Of a stretch of DNA of 64,000 bases, positions 42,107 to 50,193 are shown one piece after another (within the stretch, counting starts at the first letter, position 1; each line of letters starts with the position of its first letter). The DNA is taken from contig CAKSVQ010000001.1 of the NCBI GenBank assembly GCA_934504065.1, positions 1-64,000 on the forward strand, read 5' to 3'. The translations under genes and the position numbers were made by a program. The notes beneath the pieces were generated by a model. It did no database searches. It was not told where the DNA came from and worked only from the letters and a program-made list of their open reading frames with translations. The stretch is from an uncultured Dysosmobacter sp. Lineage in GTDB: Bacteria > Bacillota > Clostridia > Oscillospirales > Oscillospiraceae.

Positions 42107-43654
42107 GTGACAACGATCGTCATTATGACCCTGGTGGGGTTGGTGATCGGCGGCGCCGTGGGCTTCCCTCTCGGTATTCGCTACCGGAAGACTGTTTCCG
42201 AGAAGGAGATCTCCAGCGCTGAAGAAGAGGGAACGCGCATTATCAACGAGGCCATTAAGAGCGCCGAAGCGAAAAAGCGCGAGGCCCTGCTGGAAGCAAA
42301 AGAAGAGATTTTGAAAAACCGCAGCGAGTATGAGAAGGAAGTAAAAGAGCGCAGAGCCGACCTGCAGCGGCAGGAAAACCGCTTGCAGCAAAAAGAAGAG
42401 AACATGGACCGGAAGCTGGATGCCATTGAGAAGCGGGAGGAATCCCTGAATCAAAAGCACGCGGCTGCCGACAAGGAAAATGAAGAGATCAAGGTCATCA
42501 AGCGCAGCCAGACCGAAATGCTGGAGCGCATCTCCGGCTTCACCGCCGAGGAGGCAAAGCAGTATCTGATCGATCAGGTGGAGTCCGAGGTGACCCACGA
42601 GACCGCCCTCAAGATCAAAGAGGTCGAGTCCCGGATGAAAGAGGAGTGCGAGACCCGGGCGCGGGAGGTGGTGGCGCAGGCCATCCAGCGCTGCGCCGCC
42701 GATTCCGTGGCCGAAATGACCGTCAGTGTGGTTCCCCTGCCCAATGACGAGATGAAGGGCCGCATCATTGGCCGCGAGGGCCGCAACATCCGCACCATCG
42801 AGACGCTGACGGGCGTGGACCTCATTATCGACGACACGCCGGAGGCCATCACCGTTTCCTGCTTTGAGCCCGTCCGCCGGGAGATCGCCCGGCTGGCGCT
42901 GGAAAAGCTCATCGCCGATGGCCGCATCCATCCCACCCACATTGAGGAAATGGTGGAAAAGGCCCGCCGCGAGGTGGAGGCCACCATCAAGGCCGAGGGC
43001 GAGCGGGTGGTCTTTGAGTGCGGCGTGCGCAATCTCCACCCGGAGCTGGTGAAGATGCTGGGCCGCCTGCATTACCGCACCAGCTATGGCCAGAACGTGC
43101 TGCAGCACTCCGTGGAGGTTTCCCACATCGCGGGCATGATGGCCGCCGAGCTGGGAGCCGACGTGCAGACCGCCAAGCGCGCGGGCCTGCTCCACGATCT
43201 GGGCAAGGCCGTGGACCATGAGATGGAGGGCACCCATGTGGCCCTGGGCGTGGAATTTGCCCGCAAGTACAAGGAGCGGGAGGACATCATCCACGCCATC
43301 GAGGCCCACCACAACGATGTGGAGCCCCGCACCATTATCGCCTGTCTGGTGCAGGCGGCGGACGCCATCTCCGCGGCCCGTCCCGGCGCGCGGCGCGAGA
43401 ATCTGGAAAATTACATCAAACGTCTGGAGCAGCTGGAGACCATTACCGGCTCCTATCCCGGCGTGGATAAGGCGTATGCCATTCAGGCGGGCCGCGAGGT
43501 GCGTGTGATGGTGAAGCCCGAGCAGGTCAGCGAGGATGAGATGGTCATTCTGGCCCGCAACCTTGCCAAGAAGATCGAGGAAGAAATGGAATACCCCGGT
43601 CAGATCAAGGTCCACGTTCTGCGGGAGACCAAGGTCATCGAATACGCAAAGTAA
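42107..43654 (+). CDS. rny: Ribonuclease Y
   Basis: A 515-aa protein. An N-terminal membrane anchor (residues 3-20) leads to a long coiled coil (about 25-150), a KH domain ([15 protein letters not shown]) and an HD domain ([17 protein letters not shown], then [12 protein letters not shown]). RNase Y is the main membrane-bound endonuclease initiating mRNA decay in Firmicutes. The start is GTG 42107 with AGGAGG at 42090. Terminator 11 nt after the stop. Confidence 0.95.
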   Translation: MTTIVIMTLVGLVIGGAVGFPLGIRYRKTVSEKEISSAEEEGTRIINEAIKSAEAKKREALLEAKEEILKNRSEYEKEVKERRADLQRQENRLQQKEENMDRKLDAIEKREESLNQKHAAADKENEEIKVIKRSQTEMLERISGFTAEEAKQYLIDQVESEVTHETALKIKEVESRMKEECETRAREVVAQAIQRCAADSVAEMTVSVVPLPNDEMKGRIIGREGRNIRTIETLTGVDLIIDDTPEAITVSCFEPVRREIARLALEKLIADGRIHPTHIEEMVEKARREVEATIKAEGERVVFECGVRNLHPELVKMLGRLHYRTSYGQNVLQHSVEVSHIAGMMAAELGADVQTAKRAGLLHDLGKAVDHEMEGTHVALGVEFARKYKEREDIIHAIEAHHNDVEPRTIIACLVQAADAISAARPGARRENLENYIKRLEQLETITGSYPGVDKAYAIQAGREVRVMVKPEQVSEDEMVILARNLAKKIEEEMEYPGQIKVHVLRETKVIEYAK

Positions 43655-43664
43655 TATCAGATGC

Positions 43665-43703
43665 AAAAACTCCCTTGTGGAATCACCACAGGGGAGTTTT
43701 TTT
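43665..43703 (+). terminator. Rho-independent terminator of rny
   Basis: AAAACTCCC-TTGTGG, AATC, ACCACA-GGGGAGTTTT followed by TTT. Confidence 0.88.
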
Positions 43704-43708
43704 ACTTT

Positions 43709-43745
43709 CCCGTCTCCGGACGCGAAGCTTTGCGGGACTTTTTTG
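43709..43745. repeat. Isolated hairpin-1 module (inverted)
   Basis: CCCGTCTCCGGACGCGAAGC then TTTGCGGGACTT matches the first module of the dispersed repeat in reverse (AAGTCCCGCAAAGCTTCGCG on the minus strand), with one unpaired base in its stem. It sits between the rny terminator and recG. Confidence 0.6.
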
Positions 43746-43785
43746 GAAAAAGGCCATTTTTCGGTCGGCGATCCAGCCGCTCGCG

Positions 43786-45834
43786 TTAGTTCAGGCTGTC
43801 TGCCGCCTGTGTGAACAGCTCTTCCAGCCGGGCTTTGACGGCGGGGCAGGTGGTCAGGTCCGGGTCGGCGGCGATCAGTTCCTCTGCCGCCTGCCGGGCT
43901 TCCTGCAAAAGCTGGGTGTCGCAGCCGATGTCGGCCACCCGCAGGCCGGGCAGACCGGACTGCCGCTGGCCGAAGAAGTCGCCGGGGCCCCGCAGGCGCA
44001 GGTCCTCCTCTGCGATCTTGAAGCCGTCGGTGGTGCGGGTCATGATCTTCAGGCGGGCCTTTGTCTCGTCGTTGTGGTTGTCGGAGATCAGGATGCAGAA
44101 GGACTGGTGGCTGCCCCGGCCCACCCGGCCCCGCAGCTGGTGAAGCTGGGAAAGGCCGAAGCGCTCGGCGTTTTCAATGACCATCACGGCGGCGTTGGGC
44201 ACGTCCACGCCCACCTCAATGACCGTGGTGGAGACCAAAATGTCCGTTTCACGGGCGGCAAAGGCGGCCATCACCGCATCCTTTTCCCTGGGCTTCATCT
44301 TGCCGTGGACAAAAGCCACCCGCAGGTCAGGGAAGACCTCGGCTTGCAGCTTCTGGGCGTATTCCGTGACGGCCTTGCGCTCGTTGGGCAGCTCGTCGTT
44401 TTCCGATACCTGCGGGCAGACGATGTAGGCCTGCCTGCCTTCCAGAACCAGCTTGCGGATGAACTGGTAGACCCGGGGGTGGTAGCTGCCGGGCACGGCA
44501 TAGGTCTTCACGCTTTTGCGGCCCGGAGGAAGCTGGTCGATGACCGAGACCTCCAGATCGCCGTACAGGATCAGCGCCAGCGTCCGGGGGATGGGGGTGG
44601 CGGACATGACCAGCGTGTGGGGATGGGCCCCCTTGGCGGCCAGTGCCGCCCGCTGCTCCACGCCGAAGCGGTGCTGTTCGTCCGTGACCACCAGCCCCAG
44701 ATCGCGGTAGTGCACCGTGTCAGTCAGCAGGGCGTGGGTGCCGATGGCAAAGTCCAGCTCCCCGGCTTCCAGCTGGGCGGTGACGGCGCGCTTCTGTTTG
44801 GCCGGAGTGGACCCGGTGAGCAGGGCGCAGCGCACCCCCAGCGGCTCTAAAAGGGGCGCGAGCCCCTCGTAGTGCTGGCGGGCCAGAATCTCCGTGGGGG
44901 CCATCAGCGATGCCTGACGGCCATTTTTCACGCAGAAATACACGCAGGCGGCGGCCACCATGGTCTTGCCGGAGCCCACGTCGCCCTGACAGAGCCGATT
45001 CATGGGGATGCCGGAGCGCATATCCGCAAGGGCCTGCTCCACGCAGCGGCGCTGGGCATCGGTCAGTGTGAAGGGCAGGGCGGAATAAAAGGGGGCCATG
45101 TCCACGGCATGGCAGGGGGGCACGTGGACGGTCTCCCGGCGGCTGCGCAGCCGGGCAAGGCCGATGGTGAAGAGGAACAGCTCCTCAAAGGCCAGACGGC
45201 GGCGGGCCAGCTCCAATGCCTCGGGGCTTTCCGGGAAATGGATGTTCTCATAGGCGTATTCGATGCGGCACAGGTGATGGGTAAGGCGTACGCTGTCCGG
45301 CAGGGTGTCGGGCAGGATGTGGGCGCAGGCGGAAAGCCCCTGCCGGATGGAGCGGGAGAGGATCAGCTGGCTGACCCCGGCGGTGAGGGGATAGATGGGC
45401 ACGATGCGGCCCGTCAGCTCCCGCCGCCCCTCCGGCTCCACCACGGGGGAGGCCATGGTCTTGCGGGTCAGGCTGCCCTCCGCTTTGCCATAAAAAAGAT
45501 AGCTTTTGCCCACTTCCAGACTGTTTTTCAGCCACGTTTGGTTGAAAAAGGTCACGTCCAGCGCGCCCGTATCGTCCACGGCCCGCAGCTTGACAAGGTC
45601 CATGCCCCGCCGGATGTGGGAAAGGGTGGGCGGCGAGGCCACCATGGCGCACACGCAGGCGCTCTCGCCGGGGACCAGCTGGGCGATGGGGCAGATGCTG
45701 GTGCGGTCCTCATACCGCCGGGGGAACCAGCCGATCAGGCTGCGCAGGTCGGTGATGCCGAGCTTGGCAAGGGCCTTGGCCCGCTGCTCGCCGATGCCCT
45801 TGATCTGTTGCACGGGGTCGCTGAGCTGTGCCAT
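43786..45834 (-). CDS. recG: ATP-dependent DNA helicase RecG
   Basis: A 682-aa protein: an N-terminal wedge/OB domain (VQQIKGIGEQRAKALAKLGI), helicase motif I GDVGSGKTMVAAA, motif II DEQHRFG (the RecG DEQH box), and motif VI HQLRGRVGRG. It rescues stalled forks and branch-migrates Holliday junctions. Start ATG 45834 follows AAAGGAG. Complete by length. Confidence 0.95.
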   Translation of the reverse strand: MAQLSDPVQQIKGIGEQRAKALAKLGITDLRSLIGWFPRRYEDRTSICPIAQLVPGESACVCAMVASPPTLSHIRRGMDLVKLRAVDDTGALDVTFFNQTWLKNSLEVGKSYLFYGKAEGSLTRKTMASPVVEPEGRRELTGRIVPIYPLTAGVSQLILSRSIRQGLSACAHILPDTLPDSVRLTHHLCRIEYAYENIHFPESPEALELARRRLAFEELFLFTIGLARLRSRRETVHVPPCHAVDMAPFYSALPFTLTDAQRRCVEQALADMRSGIPMNRLCQGDVGSGKTMVAAACVYFCVKNGRQASLMAPTEILARQHYEGLAPLLEPLGVRCALLTGSTPAKQKRAVTAQLEAGELDFAIGTHALLTDTVHYRDLGLVVTDEQHRFGVEQRAALAAKGAHPHTLVMSATPIPRTLALILYGDLEVSVIDQLPPGRKSVKTYAVPGSYHPRVYQFIRKLVLEGRQAYIVCPQVSENDELPNERKAVTEYAQKLQAEVFPDLRVAFVHGKMKPREKDAVMAAFAARETDILVSTTVIEVGVDVPNAAVMVIENAERFGLSQLHQLRGRVGRGSHQSFCILISDNHNDETKARLKIMTRTTDGFKIAEEDLRLRGPGDFFGQRQSGLPGLRVADIGCDTQLLQEARQAAEELIAADPDLTTCPAVKARLEELFTQAADSLN

Positions 45835-45856
45835 GGGGGGCTCCTTTCTAGGGCTT

Positions 45857-46039
45857 TCGAACAAGTGACTTTGTCACTTGTTTGAGGTGGTTTCGCTTCG
45901 CTCTGCGCCTCGGTTGGCCGCTTACAGCGGCCAATTCGACGCTCGCTCCGCGCAAAGAGTTTTTCCCGACGTACATGCCGCCGTGAAAAACAAATTTCAT
46001 GTCTTTCGCGTCTGCTGACGCGAAACTCTGAGAGGCTTT
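45857..46039 (-). repeat. Modular hairpin repeat, copy D (internal deletion, inverted)
   Basis: Terminal hairpin TCGAACAAGTGAC/GTCACTTGTTTGA (45857-45885), then TTGGCCGCTTACAGCGGCC, but most of the core is missing (only CGCTCGCTCCGCGCAAAGAG remains). Hairpin 2 is imperfect (GTTTTTC/GAAAAAC). Hairpin 1 is TTTCGCGTC/GACGCGAAA (46004-46025). The core deletion shows that the ends persist without it. Confidence 0.8.
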
Positions 46040-46103
46040 TTGATAAACGCTTTTGACAAGCATAGGATACCAGATGGCGGCGGGATTGAAAAGGGGGAAA
46101 ATC

Positions 46104-46571
46104 TCAGTCCAGTTCCGCCGTCCGGGCGTCCAGACGGTCGGTTTCCACCGTCAGTATACCGTAGCAGGGGTGAAAATAGTCGCCGATGCTGCCGGGGTTG
46201 AGGAAGAAGGTATCGCCCCGGCGGTCCACCAGCGGTTTATGGGTGTGGCCGAAGAGGAAGGCGTCCAGCCGCTGCTCCTCGGCAGCGTAGCCCGCTGCCA
46301 GCAGCGACTGCTTCACACCGTAGGTATGGCCGTGGCAGAGCAGGATGCGCTTGTCCTCCACAAACAGCAGCCGCTCCGCAGGCTCCCCCGGGCGGCAGTC
46401 GCAGTTGCCGGGCACCTGATAAAAGGGCAGGTCGGGGAAGGCGTCGTGCAGGCGCTCGCCGTCCCGCCAGCAGTCCCCAAGGTGCACCAGCATCCGGGGG
46501 TGCTCCCGCTCCACCGCCCGCACCATGTTGGAAACGTTGCCGTGGGAATCGGAAAGGACCAGAATTTTCAT
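46104..46571 (-). CDS. YfcE/MJ0936-type metallophosphoesterase
   Basis: A 155-aa calcineurin-like phosphoesterase. It carries LVLSDSHGN (first metal motif), VHLGDCWRDG, VPGNCDCRPG, LCHGHTYGVK and FGHTHKPL, all five family motifs. The family hydrolyses phosphodiesters with two divalent metals. A related but distinct gene lies 0.6 kb away (47143-47685). Confidence 0.87.
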   Translation of the reverse strand: MKILVLSDSHGNVSNMVRAVEREHPRMLVHLGDCWRDGERLHDAFPDLPFYQVPGNCDCRPGEPAERLLFVEDKRILLCHGHTYGVKQSLLAAGYAAEEQRLDAFLFGHTHKPLVDRRGDTFFLNPGSIGDYFHPCYGILTVETDRLDARTAELD

Positions 46572-46629
46572 GAAAGAAACCTCCCGTTCGCGCCTTGCAC
46601 AGGCGGAAAAAAGTTTTTTCGAAAAAGGC

Positions 46630-46698
46630 TTGACAGATGCGGTTAGTCATGGTAAACTAACACCATCAAAGAGGTTAGAGAAAACTAACCGATATGAT
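46630..46698 (+). promoter_or_regulatory. Promoter with two operator-like dyads
   Basis: TTGACA (46630-46635), 17-nt spacer, TAAACT (46653-46658). GTTAGT, 8 nt, ACTAAC spans the promoter spacer and -10 box (46642-46661), and GGTTAG, AGAAAA, CTAACC lies just downstream (46673-46690). Such paired dyads suit a TetR- or MarR-type repressor, although no regulator gene adjoins. Confidence 0.6.
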
Positions 46699-46775
46699 AA
46701 ACAGTCATGGAACACCTCTTATACTCCTAAAAGAGACGCCCCGCGGAAACAGGCAGCCGCGGGGCGTTTCGCCTT
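46665..46775 (+). ncRNA. Possible small RNA of about 100-110 nt
   Basis: The promoter at 46630 would start an RNA near 46665, and a stem-loop at 46736-46767 (ACGCCCCGCGG with CCGCGGGGCGT, then TTTCGCCTTTT) would end it before the separate promoter (46788-46816) of the next gene. Inside are a GGTTAG/CTAACC hairpin and single-stranded CACCTC and ACTCCT, complementary to Shine-Dalgarno sites. A seven-codon reading frame (MEHLLYS) lies at 46708-46731 without a ribosome site. A leader or a promoter relic is the alternative. Confidence 0.4.
46736..46775 (+). terminator. Terminator of the short transcription unit
   Basis: An 11-bp perfect GC stem with loop AAACAGGCAG and a T-rich tail. Confidence 0.75.
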
Positions 46776-46787
46776 TTCCTCCGGGAT

Positions 46788-46816
46788 TTGACAGCGCAGG
46801 CCGGATTTGCTATGAT
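46788..46816 (+). promoter_or_regulatory. Strong promoter of the 98-aa gene
   Basis: TTGACA (46788-46793), 17-nt spacer, TATGAT (46811-46816), 28 nt before ATG 46844. Confidence 0.8.
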
Positions 46817-46843
46817 GGCGGAAGAAATAAGGGAGGCGCAGAT

Positions 46844-47140
46844 ATGGCAGGCGAGTTCGATTTTCTGGATATGAATTTCTTCACAAAGGCCTCGGTGTTC
46901 CCCGGCAGCGTGGGCACGTTCCGCTATCGCTTTCAGCGCAAGGGATGGCTGGACGAGGAGGACAGCACCATTCAGCTCTGGGTGTATGAAAACACCAGCT
47001 TTGAGCTGGCGCAGGACGTGGAGACCGCGACCTTTCCGTGGACGGAGGAGGGCGTGGTGCAGATCCGCGCGTGGCTGGAGCAAAAGCTCCAGGAACGGGG
47101 GCACGAGCCCTACCGCATCCCCTATCCGCCGAAGAAGTGA
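46844..47140 (+). CDS. Conserved hypothetical protein, 98 aa
   Basis: A small acidic, soluble protein (MAGEFDFLDMNFFTKASVFP at the N-terminus) with many aromatic residues and no membrane segment. It has its own near-consensus promoter and GGGAGG Shine-Dalgarno. It ends 2 nt before the convergent phosphoesterase stop. Family and function are not recognised; the strong promoter suggests abundant expression. Confidence 0.7.
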   Translation: MAGEFDFLDMNFFTKASVFPGSVGTFRYRFQRKGWLDEEDSTIQLWVYENTSFELAQDVETATFPWTEEGVVQIRAWLEQKLQERGHEPYRIPYPPKK

Positions 47141-47142
47141 CC

Positions 47143-47685
47143 TCAGCCCAGGGGCGTGAAGGTCTGGCCGGACTCCAGATCGTGCCAGAGGAAGGCCCCG
47201 TCCGTCACCGTCAGATAGCTGTGGGGCGTATCCTGCTTGGGCAGGGACACGGAGCCGGGATTGAGATAGGTGAAATGGCCGCATTCCCGCCGCACGGGCA
47301 GATGGGTGTGGCCGCAGAGCAAAAACGCACCGCCGGGCAGCGGCGGGGGATTCTCCGGCCCGTGGAGATGGCCGTGGGTGGCGTAAAAGGTGTTGCCGTC
47401 GGCATAGAGCAGGGTGGAATCGGCCAGCATGGGGAAGGTGAGCACCATCTGGTCCACCTCCGCGTCGCAGTTGCCCCGCACGCACAGGAGCTTGTCCGCC
47501 ATGCCGTTGAGCATGGAGGTGACGGCGGGCGTGTCGTACTCTTTGGGCAGGGGATTGCGGGGACCGTGGTATAAAAGGTCGCCCAGCAGCACCAGCTTGT
47601 CCGCCTGCTGGCGCTGGAAGGCCTGCATCAGCAAGCGGCAGTAATAAGCGGAGCCGTGGAGATCGGACGCGATCATCAGTTTCAT
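47143..47685 (-). CDS. yfcE: Phosphodiesterase YfcE-type
   Basis: A 180-aa protein: LMIASDLHGSAYYC, LVLLGDLLYHGPRN, VRGNCDAEVD, ATHGHLHGPE and LCGHTHLPV place the metal ligands. The DLLYHGPRN and NPGSVSLPK motifs are those of YfcE, which hydrolyses phosphodiesters with Mn2+ in vitro. It precedes a short inverted repeat (CCCCCGGAACG, 47715-47745) and the pspA gene. Confidence 0.88.
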   Translation of the reverse strand: MKLMIASDLHGSAYYCRLLMQAFQRQQADKLVLLGDLLYHGPRNPLPKEYDTPAVTSMLNGMADKLLCVRGNCDAEVDQMVLTFPMLADSTLLYADGNTFYATHGHLHGPENPPPLPGGAFLLCGHTHLPVRRECGHFTYLNPGSVSLPKQDTPHSYLTVTDGAFLWHDLESGQTFTPLG

Positions 47686-47713
47686 GGTTTTTCCTCCGTG
47701 GTCAGAATCGGAA

Positions 47714-47756
47714 CCCCCGGAACGGACTTTACCGTTCCGGGGGTCGTGGCTTTTTT
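47714..47756 (-). terminator. Terminator of the pspA operon
   Basis: ACCCCCGGAACGGTA, loop, TACCGTTCCGGGGGT on the minus strand, immediately after the pspA stop region, and with a T-run further on. Flanks fit Rho-independent termination. Confidence 0.65.
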
Positions 47757-48435
47757 ACAGGCCCATTTCGGCCTTCAGCTTGGCCAGCTCGTCGTCCACG
47801 GCGGCGTTCCCGGCGGCGGAGGCGTATTTGGCTTCCAGCTCGGCGGCCTCGTCCTTGGGGGCGGTGTTCAGCTCGGCCATGGCGTTGGCCTGATCCAGCA
47901 TCTGGTCAGCCTTGCGCTCCATGCGGTCGAAGGCGCTCATGGCTCCGGCGGCCTTGTCGGCGCTGACACCCAGCTTGTTGACCTTCTCCTGCGTCTTGGC
48001 CACGGCCACCTTGGCCTTGATCATTTCGCGGCGGCCGTTCAGGGTCTCGATGTCGCCCACCAGCTTGTCGTGCATCTGGCGCATCTTCTGGGCGTTGGCT
48101 TGGGCGGCGTCATAGGTGGTCTGCAGGCTGGCGGCCTTTTCCGCAAGCTGCTGCTTCTTGCCAAGGAACACCCGGGCGTCGCCCTCGTTCCCTGCAGTGA
48201 GGGCCTTGCGGGCAAGGTCTTCATACCGCTTGACCTCGGCGGCGTTCTCGTCCAGCATCCGCTTGGCCCGGGTCTCCTCCGCCATGACGGCGGCGGTCTC
48301 TTTCTTCACCTCGGCCAGATCCGCGGTCATATCCCGCAGGTACTGGTCGATCATTTTGGCCGGATTTTCGCACTTATCCAGCAGGTCGTTGACATTTGCC
48401 TTGATGATGTCGGTAAAACGTTCCAGAATGGCCAT
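47755..48435 (-). CDS. pspA: PspA/IM30 family envelope-stress protein
   Basis: A 226-aa almost entirely helical protein: AILERFTDIIKANVNDLLDKC at the N-terminus is the amphipathic membrane-binding helix, NPAKMIDQYLRDMTADLAEVK is the PspA/Vipp1 signature, then long coiled coils and an Ala/Glu-rich tail. ESCRT-III-like, it coats and protects membranes. ATG 48435 follows GAGGAGATC. It lies 14 nt downstream of a membrane protein gene that is its likely partner. Confidence 0.88.
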   Translation of the reverse strand: MAILERFTDIIKANVNDLLDKCENPAKMIDQYLRDMTADLAEVKKETAAVMAEETRAKRMLDENAAEVKRYEDLARKALTAGNEGDARVFLGKKQQLAEKAASLQTTYDAAQANAQKMRQMHDKLVGDIETLNGRREMIKAKVAVAKTQEKVNKLGVSADKAAGAMSAFDRMERKADQMLDQANAMAELNTAPKDEAAELEAKYASAAGNAAVDDELAKLKAEMGL

Positions 48436-48449
48436 AGTGTGATCTCCTC

Positions 48450-49580
48450 TCAATCTTTATCCTGTTCTTCGTATTTTTTCGCCAGGTCTTCCACTTCCTG
48501 ATCGCCGAACTTTTCCAGCGGGGTCTTCAGAATTTCCTCGGCCCGCTGCTGCTCGCGCTCTTTCTGCTCGCTCCGCTTTTTCCACGCGACGAAGGCCAGC
48601 GCGGCCACCGCCACCACGGCGATGCAGATGAACACCGTGGGCAGGGGCGATTTGGTCACGGTCATGATGCGCTGGGCCGTGTCGGCAAAGGCGTCGGAGA
48701 ATATCTCCTCCTCGGTCAGGTCGTAGTCGTTGTAATAGCGGTCCAGATAGTCCGCAAGGATGGCAAGGGCCTCGTCGTCCATGACGGTCTTGGCCTGATT
48801 GCCCACCACATAGCCGCAGTTATAAGAGCCGTTCCCATCGTCGCAGAACACCAGCAGGAAGTGGCCCTCGTCGGTGAAGAGCTGGGGATACAGCTCCTCG
48901 GCCTTGGCGGTAAGCTCCGCGGTGGAGGTCATCTCGCCGTTGGGCAGGAGATAGAGATAGGGCTGCACGCCCGTCTCCTTATAGAAGGTCTTCATGCCGT
49001 CTTCCAGCTGGCTGCGGTTGCTGAACCAGCCGCCCTCGTCGGTATAGTACCCGGTCTCCGTCACGGCGGAGGCGGGCAGCTTTTCCCGCTGATAGGTGGA
49101 GCGCTGCACCCCGCCGCCAGAGGCGTCCTGAATGACGAAGAACAGCGTCAGCAGCACGAAGATGATGACCACGGTGGCCACCACCGTGCCGCAGCCGCTT
49201 CTTCTGCGGGGCTGGTTTCCGCCGCCGGAGAGTGGGGGCGTGGGTGCGCCGCCGCCATAGCGGGGCGCGTTATTGATGATGATGGGCCCGGTGCGGATGG
49301 GCCGCCCGCCGTAGCCGGGGCGGCCAAAGCCGCCGGGGGGAGGGGGAACAGGCCGTGGGCCGCCATAGCCGCCGGGCCGGGGACCGCCGCCGTATCCGCC
49401 GGGGCGCGGGCCGCCGCTGCGCCCTCCGCCAAAGCTGCCGCCGCTGCGTCCGCCGCCAGAAAAACCGCCGCTGCTGCGCCCTCCGCCGGAGAAACCGCCG
49501 GAGGACCGTCCGCCGCCGGAAAAGCCGCCGCTGCGTCCACCGCCGCCGGAGAATCCGCCGCCTCCGCCTGATCTGCCCAT
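48450..49580 (-). CDS. Gly-rich TPM-domain-like membrane protein
   Basis: A 376-aa protein. The first about 115 residues are repetitive GGGRSGGFS and GGGPRPGGYGG low-complexity sequence, then a membrane helix (VVATVVIIFVLLTLFFVI), an extracytoplasmic region resembling the TPM/YgcG domain (LFTDEGHFLLVFCDDGNGSY), a second helix (VFICIAVVAVAALAFVAW) and a charged tail. ATG 49580 follows AAAGGAG. TPM proteins often associate with membrane-stress systems, fitting pspA downstream. The Gly-rich domain is likely disordered. Confidence 0.7.
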   Translation of the reverse strand: MGRSGGGGGFSGGGGRSGGFSGGGRSSGGFSGGGRSSGGFSGGGRSGGSFGGGRSGGPRPGGYGGGPRPGGYGGPRPVPPPPGGFGRPGYGGRPIRTGPIIINNAPRYGGGAPTPPLSGGGNQPRRRSGCGTVVATVVIIFVLLTLFFVIQDASGGGVQRSTYQREKLPASAVTETGYYTDEGGWFSNRSQLEDGMKTFYKETGVQPYLYLLPNGEMTSTAELTAKAEELYPQLFTDEGHFLLVFCDDGNGSYNCGYVVGNQAKTVMDDEALAILADYLDRYYNDYDLTEEEIFSDAFADTAQRIMTVTKSPLPTVFICIAVVAVAALAFVAWKKRSEQKEREQQRAEEILKTPLEKFGDQEVEDLAKKYEEQDKD

Positions 49581-49677
49581 ACAAGCACTCCTTTCCCTGT
49601 CCGGCTGGCCGGACGGGCCTTTGATTTCTTTTATTCTAAGGGCAATTTGCCGTTTCGTCAACCGTTTCGCAAAAGGT

Positions 49678-49842
49678 TTACGAATTGTTTTCCGTTTTCT
49701 GGGGGTCGGACGGCGGCGCGGGTGCAGGCTCTTCCCCGCTGAGATACAGCTCCTCGCACTTGCGCTGGGTCTCGATCAGAATGCGGATGGCCTGCTCCGT
49801 GCCCCGCATCATGGTGAGATACATTTCTTTCCAGTCTGTCAT
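49678..49842 (-). CDS. Small protein of 54 aa, unknown function
   Basis: Below usual length cut-offs but well supported: ATG 49842 stands behind AAGGAGG, with a consensus promoter upstream (TTGTCA-N17-TATAAT on the minus strand). It reads MTDWKEMYLTMMRGTEQAI, then a helical stretch with RILIETQRKCEELYLSG and a Pro-rich tail. Likely a helical, partly disordered cytosolic protein. It ends 98 nt before the TPM-like gene and may be co-transcribed. Confidence 0.7.
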   Translation of the reverse strand: MTDWKEMYLTMMRGTEQAIRILIETQRKCEELYLSGEEPAPAPPSDPQKTENNS

Positions 49843-49855
49843 AGAGAAATCCTCC

Positions 49856-49902
49856 TTGCTATCTAATGCTTACATTATATAATCCAAGTGCCTACATGAC
49901 AA
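49856..49902. promoter_or_regulatory. Overlapping divergent promoters
   Basis: Plus strand: TTGCTA (49856-49861), 16-nt spacer, TATAAT (49878-49883). Minus strand: TTGTCA (49897-49902), 17-nt spacer, TATAAT (49874-49879). The two -10 boxes share the palindrome ATTATATAAT, so the HTH gene and the 54-aa gene may compete for polymerase. Confidence 0.7.
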
Positions 49903-49927
49903 GGAGAACTCTCCATAAAATATGGTA

Positions 49928-49942
49928 TGTATAGATTATACA
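49928..49942 (+). promoter_or_regulatory. Palindrome ahead of the HTH gene
   Basis: TGTATA, GAT, TATACA, ending just before the GGAGAG ribosome site and 16 nt before ATG 49958. A size and place suited to autoregulation by a Cro/C1-type protein. Confidence 0.6.
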
Positions 49943-49957
49943 ATGGAGAGATCATAT

Positions 49958-50185
49958 ATGGTCAGGATGAATATTTTGCATCTTCTGGAAGAGAAGGGAA
50001 AGACGAAATACTGGCTTTATAAGCAGATGGGCGGCATGAGCTATCAGAATTTCAACAAGATGGCGACGGGGCAGACCGGGGGTATCCGCTTCGAGACCAT
50101 CGAAATTCTCTGTCAGGTGCTGGAGTGCACGCCCAACGACCTGTTTGTCATCGACCTGCACAAGCCCGAGGGCCCCACAGAATAG
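49958..50185 (+). CDS. Cro/C1-type helix-turn-helix regulator (YozG-like)
   Basis: A 75-aa single HTH domain: MNILHLLEEKGKTKYWLYKQ and MSYQNFNKMATGQTGGIRF give the two DNA-contact helices, then IEILCQVLECTPNDLF, a standard XRE ending. ATG 49958 sits behind GGAGAG; GTG or ATG alternatives upstream lie in the operator. It resembles the small controller proteins of restriction-modification loci in size and position, 8 nt upstream of the putative nuclease gene. Confidence 0.82.
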   Translation: MVRMNILHLLEEKGKTKYWLYKQMGGMSYQNFNKMATGQTGGIRFETIEILCQVLECTPNDLFVIDLHKPEGPTE

Positions 50186-50193
50186 AGGACGAC

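Noticed and set aside
41960-43666. 568-aa open frame antisense to rny
   Set aside because: A GC-rich shadow of a certain gene; composition dominated by Leu/His/Gly/Ala repeats with no ribosome site or family.
49250-49580. Apparent tandem repeat (CCGCCG-rich)
   Set aside because: It encodes the Gly-rich N-terminus of the TPM-like protein and has irregular units; not a CRISPR or a separate repeat.
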